From: Archaeoglobus neptunius
GTDB taxonomy: Archaea > Halobacteriota > Archaeoglobi > Archaeoglobales > Archaeoglobaceae
NCBI RefSeq assembly: GCF_016757965.1
Contig: NZ_JAEKIW010000017.1
Coordinates: 1 to 52,958 of the forward strand
Direction of reading: 5' to 3'
DNA length: 52,958 nucleotides
Shown: in pieces, positions 43,831 through 52,875 of the stretch
Layout: every line of letters starts with the position of its first letter
Numbering within the stretch: the stretch's first letter is position 1
Notes under the pieces: model-generated
The model's input: the letters and a program-made list of their open reading frames with translations, nothing else
What the model was told of the DNA's origin: nothing
Database searches by the model: none
Program-made: the position numbers and the translations under genes

Positions 43831-44913
43831 TCACCTGAACCTGTACTGTATCTCAGGTTTCTCTCTAAACCTATCAAGGCTTTCCGGATAGCTTTCTATA
43901 AACCAGCACATAAATTCCGAGATATCCACCTTATTTTCGATTAATTTCATTCTTTTCTTTTTCCACTCTCGCTTATAGCTATCGTCCACTGAAATCTCAA
44001 ACGCCCTTTCCATAGCCTCTCTTGTGTTTTCGAAATTCATGAGAAGACCAAGCCTCTGGAGTTCGATAAAGTTGCCCATCTCCCTCTTGCTGTTCACAAA
44101 CCTATTTGATCTGATTGTTGGTGTCCCAAGAATCGCCGCCTCTGTAGCCATGGTCTGCGTATCCGTAACCAGCAGTCTTGCAAAATAGAGAACATGATGA
44201 ATCTTTTTTTTGGACACAGGTAGCAGGTAATTCTCAATACCTTTGGGAACCTCGCCTTCAGCCGAAACGAACACTGTAAGGTTCTTATTCAATTTTTTAA
44301 CCATCTCAACCTTATCCTCATAGCTGAACCCGCCAACGCCTATGTCATGAGCAGCATCAAAAGCATTGAATCTCAAAACCGCATATTCCCCCTCCTCAAC
44401 TCCCAGTTCCTCGAGAACACCTTTATCAGGCTGGAAGTACTTTGGATGGAGGTAGGCAAGTTCTTTAAAGGAGTCAATTCTGAGATGCTTCCCCCCGAGA
44501 TCATCAAGATAGCAGTAGGGGGTTAAAATCGCATCGACAAAGGGCATGTATGCCCTCATCTGAAGGGCGAGAAATTTGCTCGTTCTCGGCTCTGAGTCGT
44601 AGAAAACAAAACTTTTCGTCCCGAGAACTTTTGCGGTGTACGGGGCGTATATCTCGAACCCCGTTATGACCTCAGGCCTGAAGTTTTTGAGCAGCTTTCT
44701 CGCCCTCAGAATGTCAGCCGGAAGTTTGATTATCCTGTCCCAGTTCGTCTTAACCCTTGAGAACACCTCACCCTTAACCTCTGAAACCTCAAGGGTTTCT
44801 CCGTAGTCCCTGTATAGAATCTTAACCTCATTTCCTCTCTCGACTAACTTCATCACAATATTTTTGTAAAAGTGATACTGAGCGGGCGTTGAGATAAAGA
44901 TTCCGATTTTCAT
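43831..44913 (-). CDS. DUF354 protein (predicted GT-B glycosyltransferase-like)
   Basis: 360 aa from ATG 44913 (MKIGIFISTPAQYHFYKNI); an ATG eight codons upstream lies too near the AT-rich promoter to be favoured, and the 44913 start may be leaderless. DUF354 proteins have a GT-B (UDP-GlcNAc 2-epimerase/MurG-like) fold and occur in archaeal surface-glycan clusters; activity is unproven. Seen: VTGFEIYAPYTAKVLGTKSFVFYDSEP, PYCYLDDLG, AVLRFNAFDAAHD and TDTQTMATEAAILGTPTIRSNRFV. It is the first gene of the glycan operon, 4 nt ahead of wecB. Confidence 0.84.
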   Translation of the reverse strand: MKIGIFISTPAQYHFYKNIVMKLVERGNEVKILYRDYGETLEVSEVKGEVFSRVKTNWDRIIKLPADILRARKLLKNFRPEVITGFEIYAPYTAKVLGTKSFVFYDSEPRTSKFLALQMRAYMPFVDAILTPYCYLDDLGGKHLRIDSFKELAYLHPKYFQPDKGVLEELGVEEGEYAVLRFNAFDAAHDIGVGGFSYEDKVEMVKKLNKNLTVFVSAEGEVPKGIENYLLPVSKKKIHHVLYFARLLVTDTQTMATEAAILGTPTIRSNRFVNSKREMGNFIELQRLGLLMNFENTREAMERAFEISVDDSYKREWKKKRMKLIENKVDISEFMCWFIESYPESLDRFREKPEIQYRFR

Positions 44914-45016
44914 TGGAAAATGTAGCCTGACTTGCATAAAATTTTTGACACCCTAAAGACTCGCAATCCCACTCACCCTCATGGAACTCGAAATCCATTT
45001 CTGCTTTCCTCAGCAA

Positions 45017-45406
45017 TCACCTCGCATCAAAATACGAAGTTTCCACCACATCAGCCTCAGTGGTGTCCAGCACATCTCCTCTGCTAACCTGAACCATCCT
45101 GCCCACCCCCTTCGGCTTCAGCCTCAGCCTGACCACTGTGAGCTCACACTCCTCCATATAGCCAGGCGAGGAGTAGAACAGGGACTGACTCATTATCTCC
45201 TTGCCCGTTATCTCCGCAATAAGCCCGCTCACACCCCTCCCCAGATCGTTAACCCTCGCAGGGGTAAGAAACACGCAATCTCCAATCTCGGCTCTCAGGG
45301 CTGTTGCAACATTGTGGGCACTTCTCAACTCCACTGTCCGGATGTTTCTCCTCAAAAGCTCTTCAATAACATTCCTCGATATGCCGGTAAGGACATAACA
45401 CCTCAT
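45017..45406 (-). CDS. DUF473 family protein
   Basis: 129 aa. It matches the archaeal DUF473 family (MRCYVLTGISRNVIEELLRRNIRTVELRSAHNVATAL...GDCVFLT...GLIAEITGKEI). Function is unknown; the arrangement of strands and the conserved GDxVFLT suggest a small beta-barrel of PUA/ASCH type, which would bind nucleic acid, but this is a guess. The ATG follows GGTGATAG, and the gene starts 4 nt after the PAC2-type gene, so the two are co-expressed. Confidence 0.8.
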   Translation of the reverse strand: MRCYVLTGISRNVIEELLRRNIRTVELRSAHNVATALRAEIGDCVFLTPARVNDLGRGVSGLIAEITGKEIMSQSLFYSSPGYMEECELTVVRLRLKPKGVGRMVQVSRGDVLDTTEADVVETSYFDAR

Positions 45407-45410
45407 GCTA

Positions 45411-46130
45411 TCACCCGTACATCGGAAATTCCTCTTTTTTCGCCTCCTGCATCCTCGCCTGTTCAGCCAGTCTCTGCATCTGAGCCTCTATCATCTCTGC
45501 CTCCTTTATGAGTTTTTCCACACTTACATTCCAGCCCATGATTTTGTTAAAGGCATCTATCAGGCTTGCAGCCGCTCTCGGATCAGGGTTAAACCCAACA
45601 GTCTCCCCAAGCAGGACAATGCCCGGCATCTTTGCAGCAACGCACTCGTTCATTATGCTGCCAGCAATTCCAGAGATTGTGCCAGTTTTAAAGATCTCAA
45701 TGTGATCCTTTATCTCATCAAGCAGTTCCTTTCTTGTTGCAGCTCCAAAAACCCTCTTTCTGTCCTCAAACGTTGCGACTCCGGCAAAAGAGTAAATTCG
45801 GTTGGCGTTTATCTCCGCTGCCCACTGAACTATCCTCTTGCTCATATCAACGGCAGCCTGTGGAATGACCGGCACATCAGAATGGATAAGCACAAAGCCC
45901 ATATCACGGCTCTGATAAACCCTTATCGGCGGTAAAACCACCCCCTCAAAGAGGGACGCTACAGGAGGTAACATTCTGGAGTCCACAACCCCTATGGTTT
46001 CCAGATCCAGTTCCAGGATGAAGTGGGCCGTTGCGATTGTACCCACAAGACCTATGCCTGGAAAGCTCGTTATCAGAACCGGATTTTCAACGTCCACCCT
46101 GTCTACAACTATCTCGGTTTCAAGCTCCAT
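45411..46130 (-). CDS. PAC2-family proteasome-assembly-chaperone-like protein
   Basis: 239 aa of the PAC2 family (archaeal PbaA/PbaB relatives). Characteristic: NPVLITSFPGIGLVGTIATAHFILELDLETIGVVDSRMLPPVASLFEG, IHSDVPVIPQAAVDMSKRIVQWA, FAGVATFEDRKRVFGAATRKE, TISGIAGSIMNECVAAKMPGIVLLGETVG. PbaB homologues bind proteasome alpha subunits and form ATP-independent chaperone complexes. The C-terminus is a basic/acidic helix. It is co-transcribed with DUF473. Confidence 0.88.
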   Translation of the reverse strand: MELETEIVVDRVDVENPVLITSFPGIGLVGTIATAHFILELDLETIGVVDSRMLPPVASLFEGVVLPPIRVYQSRDMGFVLIHSDVPVIPQAAVDMSKRIVQWAAEINANRIYSFAGVATFEDRKRVFGAATRKELLDEIKDHIEIFKTGTISGIAGSIMNECVAAKMPGIVLLGETVGFNPDPRAAASLIDAFNKIMGWNVSVEKLIKEAEMIEAQMQRLAEQARMQEAKKEEFPMYG

Positions 46131-46156
46131 GAAAAAATTATGTGAATGGTTGTATA

Positions 46157-47596
46157 TCAGCTTTCTGGCCTGACCGTTACAACGTACTTCGATCCATCAA
46201 TTTCGACTTCAAAGCTGCCCTCTATCCTGCCACCACCAACAGGGAATGGTTCCTCCTTCAGCTCGCCCTTCAGGAACTGCAACCCAGTCTGGGGGAATAG
46301 TGTGTAAAGCAGGACGTTTTCATCGCTTGGCTCGACACCCATTTCCTCAAGCTCTTTTTTCCTTTTCTCAAACTCAGGCTCAAGCAGATCTGCAGGTCTG
46401 CAGTCTATTGGCCTTTCATTACCAAGTATCTTCCTGATTATCTCCTCCCTTATCGGTGCGGGTGTTCTGCCGTACATACCCTTAACGAGGTCCTTTGTCT
46501 CCCTTGTAACCACCTTGTACCTCTCTCCAACGAGAACGTTAATGACGGCCTGCACACCCACGATCTGACTGGTTGGTGTTACGAGGGGTGGATAGCCGAG
46601 GTCTTCCCTTACTCTCGGCACCTCCCGAAGGACATCTTCCAGTTTGTCCAGAGCATTCTGCTCCTGAAGCTGTGCGATAAGGTTGGAAAACATTCCACCC
46701 GGTATCTGATAGACGAGGACCCTTGTGTCGGGTATCGTTGACAGGGGGTTGAGGTAGCCGGAGTACTTATCTCTGAGTTTCATGAAGTAGTTCCTGACCT
46801 CAAGCAGCACATCGAGATCCACACCTGTATCATAACCCAGCTCGTTCAGAGCGTAGACCATGCTTTCAGTTGGAGGATGGGATGTTCCGCCGCTCAGCGG
46901 GGACATGCAGGTGTCTATCATCTCAGCGCCAGCCTCAACACTCTTCAGCAGAGCCATTGAAGCCATACCGCTCGTATAGTGGGAATGCACGTTTATCGGC
47001 AATCCGACTTCCTTCTTAAGAGTTCTTACAAGCTCATAGGCAACCTTTGGTGATAGCAGTCCCGCCATATCCTTGATGCATATGGAGTCCACCTCAAGTT
47101 CTGCCAGCTCGTTGGCGATCTCAACGTATTTCTCAATCGTATGAACCGGAGAAATCGTGTAGCAGATGGAACCCTGTATGTGATTGGCATCGTACTTTTT
47201 GGCTGCCTTAATTGACGAGACCAGGTTCCTTACATCATTGAGAGCATCGAAAATCCTGAATATGTCCAGACCATTTTCAATCGTTTTCTGAACGAATTTT
47301 TCAACCACGTCGTCGGGATAATGCCTGTAGCCTACGAGATTCTGCCCCCTTAAAAGCATCTGAAGCTGCGCATTTTTAACCCTCTTCCTTATCTCCCTCA
47401 ACCTCTCCCAGGGGTTCTCGTTAAGAAATCTGTGGCAGGAGTCGAATGTGGCCCCTCCCCACACTTCGAAGGAGTAAATCCCGCTGCTGTCAAAAGTTTC
47501 GAGAATTGGAAGCATATCTCTTGTCCTCATCCTCGTTGCGAGCAATGACTGGTGCCCATCTCTGAGAGTAAGGTCTACAATTTTGATTCTGGTCAT
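46157..47596 (-). CDS. Pyruvate/oxaloacetate carboxyltransferase subunit (PycB/OadA-like), lacks biotin domain
   Basis: 479 aa from ATG 47596 (MTRIKIVDLTLRDGHQSLLATRMRT); a longer frame upstream to 47755 crosses the divergent promoter and is not credible. The carboxyltransferase TIM barrel (1 to about 300) has the DLTLRDGHQS motif, WGGATFDSC, MLLRGQNLVGYRHYPDDVV, the biotin/metal-site lysine in CIKDMAG, and HSHYTSGMA with metal His residues. The PYC-OADA conserved domain follows. The protein ends at ...GSKYVVTVRPES, just where a linker and biotinyl domain begin in full-length PycB. The following sequence has no biotin-attachment motif, so a separate carrier must exist elsewhere. It could serve pyruvate carboxylase (with PycA) or a sodium-pump decarboxylase. 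Confidence 0.92.
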   Translation of the reverse strand: MTRIKIVDLTLRDGHQSLLATRMRTRDMLPILETFDSSGIYSFEVWGGATFDSCHRFLNENPWERLREIRKRVKNAQLQMLLRGQNLVGYRHYPDDVVEKFVQKTIENGLDIFRIFDALNDVRNLVSSIKAAKKYDANHIQGSICYTISPVHTIEKYVEIANELAELEVDSICIKDMAGLLSPKVAYELVRTLKKEVGLPINVHSHYTSGMASMALLKSVEAGAEMIDTCMSPLSGGTSHPPTESMVYALNELGYDTGVDLDVLLEVRNYFMKLRDKYSGYLNPLSTIPDTRVLVYQIPGGMFSNLIAQLQEQNALDKLEDVLREVPRVREDLGYPPLVTPTSQIVGVQAVINVLVGERYKVVTRETKDLVKGMYGRTPAPIREEIIRKILGNERPIDCRPADLLEPEFEKRKKELEEMGVEPSDENVLLYTLFPQTGLQFLKGELKEEPFPVGGGRIEGSFEVEIDGSKYVVTVRPES

Positions 47597-47689
47597 GCTG
47601 CTGGTTGATAACCTTAATAAAAAAACTTTTTCATTTGAAAACAGGAAAAGGTTATTTATGCTTGGGCGTATGGTATCATGGTGATCGAG

Positions 47690-47884
47690 ATGCGGGAGGT
47701 AAAGTTGGTTGTGCCCGAGCTTGAAGATGTGCTCTCTGATGAATTTGTGGAACACATGCTGAAAGCCACAAAAGAGATTCTGCTCGCTCTGAGGGGCCTG
47801 ATAGATTCGGGACTTGACAAGGTTGAGGCGGTGGAGGAGATAGCCAGAGCAAGAAAAGAGATAAAAAAGGTCGAGATCGAGTAG
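47690..47884 (+). CDS. Small helical protein, unknown function
   Basis: 64 aa from ATG 47690 (MREVKLVVPELEDVLSDEFVEHML), preferred because GGTGAT lies just upstream; ATG 47678, close to the predicted transcription start, would add four residues. After a short strand, residues 12-64 are amphipathic helices (LSDEFVEHMLKATKEILLALRGLIDSG...VEEIARARKEIKKVEIE). It is not recognised as a named family. A TTATTTAT box near 47652 supports its own promoter, divergent from the carboxyltransferase gene. Confidence 0.6.
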   Translation: MREVKLVVPELEDVLSDEFVEHMLKATKEILLALRGLIDSGLDKVEAVEEIARARKEIKKVEIE

Positions 47885-47966
47885 GGATTTATCATTATAT
47901 AAATGATTAATATTCTTCAGAAAATAATAAATACTTCCATCTCCTAATTAAAATCAGGTGTGAGAG

Positions 47967-48503
47967 ATGGTCATGGCCAGTGAAAAACCGGTGCACTTCG
48001 AGTTCCCGGACTTTGATTCTGTTTATGTTGAGGACAAAACCGGAGAGAAAATCCTGATCAGGCAGTATGACCACAAAAACGACAGAGAAAAACTGATAGA
48101 GATGTACGAAACGTTCGATCCAGAATACAGATGTCTCGGATTGCCCCCTATAAGCAGGAGGGCGATAGAGAACTGGGTGGATTACCTCGCTGAGTACGGC
48201 TTTGCAATTGTCGCCGAAAAGAATGGCAGGATAGTCGGTCATCTCGTGATTGTACCGACTGAAGACAATAAGGTCGACCTCACCATTTTCATCCATCAGG
48301 ACTATCAGAATCGCGGACTGGGGCAGTTGATGATGAAACTGATTATAGACTACTGCAGAAAAGCGGGATTTGATGGAATCATGCTCGTAACTGAAAGAAC
48401 CAATGCAAGGGCGATACACGTTTACAAAAAGCTGGGGTTCAAAATAGTGGCTCCCTACTATGAGTGTGACATGTACCTGCCATTAAAAGAGGAAGATCAG
48501 TAA
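47967..48503 (+). CDS. GNAT-family N-acetyltransferase
   Basis: 178 aa. The GNAT core begins about residue 30 (ILIRQYDHKNDREKLIEMYETF). Motif A, for acetyl-CoA, is DLTIFIHQDYQNRGLGQLMMK with Q-x-R-G-x-G; motif B is MLVTERTNARAIHVYKKLGFKIV. The substrate is unknown. Such a stand-alone enzyme could acetylate a small molecule or protein lysines (a Pat-like counterpart of the AcuC-like protein at 12535-13353), but nothing here decides it. It is convergent with argF and overlaps its end by 7 nt. Confidence 0.88.
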   Translation: MVMASEKPVHFEFPDFDSVYVEDKTGEKILIRQYDHKNDREKLIEMYETFDPEYRCLGLPPISRRAIENWVDYLAEYGFAIVAEKNGRIVGHLVIVPTEDNKVDLTIFIHQDYQNRGLGQLMMKLIIDYCRKAGFDGIMLVTERTNARAIHVYKKLGFKIVAPYYECDMYLPLKEEDQ

Positions 48504-49420
48504 ACCTCGTTTTCCTTTCCGATGAGCTTGAGAAGGATGGCTTTCTGAGCATGAAGCCTGTTTTCTGCCTGGTCGAAGACTATTGAGTGCTTTCCCTCGA
48601 TAACCTCATCGGTGATCTCCTCACCTCTGTGGGCAGGAAGGCAGTGCATCACCACAACATCATCCTTTGATCTGCTAAGCAGCTCATCAGAAATCTGATA
48701 TCCCTTAAACGCTGTCAATCTTTCCTCTTTTTCACCTTCCTGACCCATTGACGTCCACACATCTGTGTAAATCACGTCTGCCTCACCTACAGCCTTTACC
48801 GGATCTCTTTCAAAGATTATCTCTCCACCAAGCTCTCTGGCCTTCTGCATTATCCCGCTATCAGGTTCGTAGTTTTCAGGTGTGGAAACGATCATCCTCA
48901 TTCCTGTGAGGGCCGATGCCAGAATCAGCGAGTTGCAAACGTTGTTACCGTCACCAACCCATGCAAGGGTTACATCCCTGAAGTCTCCCCTGTACTCATA
49001 TATCGTGAGCAAATCCGCAATAACCTGACAGGGATGCTCGAGGTTACTCAAACCGTTTATCACCGGTATGGATGAATATCTGGCGAACTCCTCAATCGTG
49101 CTGTGATCTCTGACTCTCAGCATGATCGCATGAACATACCTGCTGAGAACCCTTGCTGTATCTTTAATGGGCTCACCTCTGCCAAGTTGCAGCTCGTTCC
49201 ATCCCAGATACAGCGCATGCCCACCGAGATCGCTCATTGCAACTTCGAACGATACCCTCGTTCTCGTCGATGGCAGCTCAAAAATCATTGCAAGGCTCTT
49301 ATTTTTTAAATAATCCGTGACTATCCCCCTGTACCTCTCTTCCTTTAGCTTTTCAGCAAGTTTGAGTATTTCGAAGAGCTCATCCCTGGTGAGGTCGGAG
49401 ATTGAGAGAAGATGTTTCAT
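48497..49420 (-). CDS. argF: Ornithine carbamoyltransferase
   Basis: 307 aa. It forms citrulline from ornithine and carbamoyl phosphate in arginine synthesis. Motifs: carbamoyl-phosphate binding STRTRVSFE, the second carbamoyl-phosphate site HPCQ, the ornithine-binding SMGQ stretch (TDVWTSMGQEGEKEER), and HCLPAHRGEE with the catalytic Cys. The full length is conserved. It lies alone between a receiver protein and the convergent GNAT gene; other arg genes are absent. Confidence 0.96.
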   Translation of the reverse strand: MKHLLSISDLTRDELFEILKLAEKLKEERYRGIVTDYLKNKSLAMIFELPSTRTRVSFEVAMSDLGGHALYLGWNELQLGRGEPIKDTARVLSRYVHAIMLRVRDHSTIEEFARYSSIPVINGLSNLEHPCQVIADLLTIYEYRGDFRDVTLAWVGDGNNVCNSLILASALTGMRMIVSTPENYEPDSGIMQKARELGGEIIFERDPVKAVGEADVIYTDVWTSMGQEGEKEERLTAFKGYQISDELLSRSKDDVVVMHCLPAHRGEEITDEVIEGKHSIVFDQAENRLHAQKAILLKLIGKENEVY

Positions 49421-49448
49421 ACTGGCGTTTTACTTATCAGGGAATTAA

Positions 49449-49826
49449 TTAAACTTTCTGTTTTTGGAGGTAATGCTCTATTTTTTCTATGAGTTGCCTT
49501 CTTGTGAAGGGTTTTTCGATTATCTCTTTAGCCCCTGCTTCAAGCATTTCTTTCCCCCTGTGGGCCTTAAAGGCAGTTATGCAGAGCACAATCGCATCGG
49601 GATCCCTTTTCAGTATCTCCTTCGTGGCCGCCACCCCATCCATCTCGGGCATCGCAATGTCCATCAGGATTATGTCAGGCTTGAACCTCTCAAAAAGAGC
49701 TACTGCTTCTTTTCCATTTACAGCAACAACCACTTCATAACGCTCTTCAAGCATAAGCTTCAGAGCTTCTAGAACAGCCAGATCGTCCTCAACCACCAAT
49801 ATGCGTGGCTTCAAATTCCTTTCCAT
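49449..49826 (-). CDS. Stand-alone response-regulator receiver protein
   Basis: 125 aa from ATG 49826 (MERNLKPRILVVEDD). A CheY-like receiver only: acidic pair VEDD, phospho-acceptor Asp in IILMDIAMPEMDG, conserved Thr/Ala (LCITAF), and Lys in EKPFTRRQL. There is no output domain. It may take phosphate from one of the many orphan kinases of this lineage. It could serve chemotaxis, but the PDIILMDIAMPEMDG...EKPF pattern resembles general-purpose receivers more than archaeal CheY. It is not near the kinase-like gene at 2119. Confidence 0.92.
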   Translation of the reverse strand: MERNLKPRILVVEDDLAVLEALKLMLEERYEVVVAVNGKEAVALFERFKPDIILMDIAMPEMDGVAATKEILKRDPDAIVLCITAFKAHRGKEMLEAGAKEIIEKPFTRRQLIEKIEHYLQKQKV

Positions 49827-49869
49827 GATACCCCTACCCCACTTCATTTTAAAAAATATAAATTTTACT

Positions 49870-51143
<1,274 letters not shown>

Positions 51144-51146
51144 GTT

Positions 51147-51926
51147 TCACCTCATGTTTCTGAATGTTATCTCAACCAGAGGGTGAGGAACGTCCTCTAT
51201 TATCTCCACGTCTTTCACGGATTTTAGCCCCTTCTTTCTTACAAGCTTTTCTATACCCAGTTCAACTTCGTGGGGCACCTCTATAATGTAGGCATCCAGT
51301 TCCTTCACTCCCAGTTTTGCAGCGGCCACAACTCTGTGATGACCGTCCACAAGATAGTATCTCGAATCCTTTTTGATCACGACTATTGGCTCCGCCAGTC
51401 CCCTTTTCAGCTCGTGTATCCTCCCCTTAAGCTCGTCAGCGTAAATTCTGGTTTGAGTTGGGATAAGCAGGGCAGTCTCAACCTTACCCCTGCTTACCGT
51501 CGTCTTGACACCATGGACCTTCTCTATCGTGTTTTTCAGCTTTTCAACCTTATCCGGATCAACCTTCTCAATCTGACTCCTGATAACATCTGCGTTTGAA
51601 ATTATCCCCACTAGTCTGTTGTCCTCATCAACAACCGGGAGTTTTGAATGTCCCGTCCTGAACATGACTCTCGCAGCATCCCTCAAATCCATAAAATCCC
51701 TCGCAACGTAAAGTTCCTTTGACATTATGTCTCTGATTCTAACCTTTCCGTCCCTTCCCAGCAGATCAACAGCCGAAACATAGCCAACAACCCTCATATT
51801 GTCATCCACAACAGGAAAGCTATCATGACCGGTCTCTTTAACAAGCTGGATGGCTTCTTCAACTGTGTTTTCAGGTTTGAGTGTGTAAACGTTTCTGGTC
51901 ATGTACTCCTTAACCTTAATGTTCAT
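51147..51926 (-). CDS. CBS-domain pair fused to ParB/sulfiredoxin-like domain
   Basis: 259 aa. Residues 1-120 hold two CBS repeats (KVKEYMTRNVYTLKPENTVEEAIQLVKETGHDSFPVVDD and KVRIRDIMSKELYVARDFMDLRDAARVMFRTGHSKLPVVDED), a module that binds adenine nucleotides. Residues about 150-259 form a ParB/Srx-like domain (IPTQTRIYADELKGRIHELKRGLAEPIVVIKKDSRYYLVDGHHRVVAAAKLGVKELDAYII), with the DGHHR motif of the ATP/CTP-using ParB superfamily. The fusion implies nucleotide-gated activity; the target is unknown. It is in an operon with SRP19 and the tRNA methyltransferase. Confidence 0.88.
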   Translation of the reverse strand: MNIKVKEYMTRNVYTLKPENTVEEAIQLVKETGHDSFPVVDDNMRVVGYVSAVDLLGRDGKVRIRDIMSKELYVARDFMDLRDAARVMFRTGHSKLPVVDEDNRLVGIISNADVIRSQIEKVDPDKVEKLKNTIEKVHGVKTTVSRGKVETALLIPTQTRIYADELKGRIHELKRGLAEPIVVIKKDSRYYLVDGHHRVVAAAKLGVKELDAYIIEVPHEVELGIEKLVRKKGLKSVKDVEIIEDVPHPLVEITFRNMR

Positions 51927-51962
51927 TGAAAAGGAAAAGACAGGGAGAGCTAAAAATCTTTG

Positions 51963-52778
51963 CTAAAGTTTTTCGAGATAGTCAACCACACTCCTGAAAA
52001 TGCAGTAGCCATCGCCATATCCCTTCTTCTCCCCAACATGATATCCAAAAAATGCCCTTTCGGGATGTGGCATAAGACCGAATACTGTGTGGGTAGCATT
52101 GCATATACCGGCAATGTTGTAGTAACTCCCATTTGGATTCCACGGATATCCTGCATATTCCCCTGCATCATCCACGTATCTGAAGACTATTTGCTCGTTT
52201 TCTTTCAGCATTTCAACGTACTCATCCTCCCTACCGGCGGGAAATACCACCTTTCCCTCAGCATGGGCGACAGGAAACATGACGATATCCCTGTTCACTC
52301 TCCTTACAAAGATACATTTTTCGCTCTCTTTTTTCAGCAGGGTTGGTCTGCATTCAAATCTGTTTGAGTCGTTGATGCTGAGGGCCATCTCCGGTTTATC
52401 CGAAATCGGCCTGTCCTCATCGAAACCCGGCAATGCACCAAGTTCAGCAAGAACCTGAAAACCGTTGCATATTCCGAGCACCGGAAAACCCATTTTTATG
52501 AACTCTTCAAGATCCCTTCTCAGAACACTTTTTACTCTTGCAGAAAAAATTGCTCCTGCCCTTATATAATCTCCTGCCGAGAATCCTCCGGGAAACACCA
52601 GACAGTGATAGTCAAATATGCTCCTCTGTTCCTCCCACCGTATCATGTCGCTGTAAAACTGCTTGATGTGAACGGGTTCGCATTCAACCCCCACATTCCT
52701 GAAGGCTTTAACAGTTTCATCCTCACAGTTGGTACCTTCCATCCTTAAAACCGCCACCCTAATTTCGTCTCTGTCCAT
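51963..52778 (-). CDS. purQ: Phosphoribosylformylglycinamidine synthase, glutaminase subunit
   Basis: 271 aa. It hydrolyses glutamine and channels ammonia to PurL in purine synthesis. Class-I glutaminase motifs: VLRMEGTNCEDETVKAF at the N-terminus, FPGGFSAGDYIRAGAIF, nucleophile Cys in VLGICNGFQVLAELG, and the His/Glu pair in PHPERAFF. It is longer than bacterial PurQ (about 225), as is common in archaea. The promoter TTAAAAA on the minus strand (52803-52809) lies about 25 nt from the ATG, so the gene is probably leaderless. purL and purS are not adjacent. Confidence 0.94.
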   Translation of the reverse strand: MDRDEIRVAVLRMEGTNCEDETVKAFRNVGVECEPVHIKQFYSDMIRWEEQRSIFDYHCLVFPGGFSAGDYIRAGAIFSARVKSVLRRDLEEFIKMGFPVLGICNGFQVLAELGALPGFDEDRPISDKPEMALSINDSNRFECRPTLLKKESEKCIFVRRVNRDIVMFPVAHAEGKVVFPAGREDEYVEMLKENEQIVFRYVDDAGEYAGYPWNPNGSYYNIAGICNATHTVFGLMPHPERAFFGYHVGEKKGYGDGYCIFRSVVDYLEKL

Positions 52779-52875
52779 CGATTCAAAGTCTAAAACTGAA
52801 TCTTTTTAAGTTTTTGTCTGGCATTTCATAATTGTAGTATCCCAAAATTATTTCACAACCCAACATCCAACTCTT
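52779..52875. promoter_or_regulatory. Intergenic region between purQ and probable IS element
   Basis: 97 nt of AT-rich DNA. The leftward purQ promoter (TTAAAAA at 52803-52809, minus strand) is the one element that can be supported. The sequence from about 52810 to 52875 may be the left terminus of the insertion sequence. Nothing else is seen. Confidence 0.4.

Noticed and set aside
47597-47755. N-terminal extension of the carboxyltransferase subunit
   Set aside because: It crosses the divergent promoter region and opposes the small plus-strand gene; the family N-terminus is MTRIKIVDLTLRDG.
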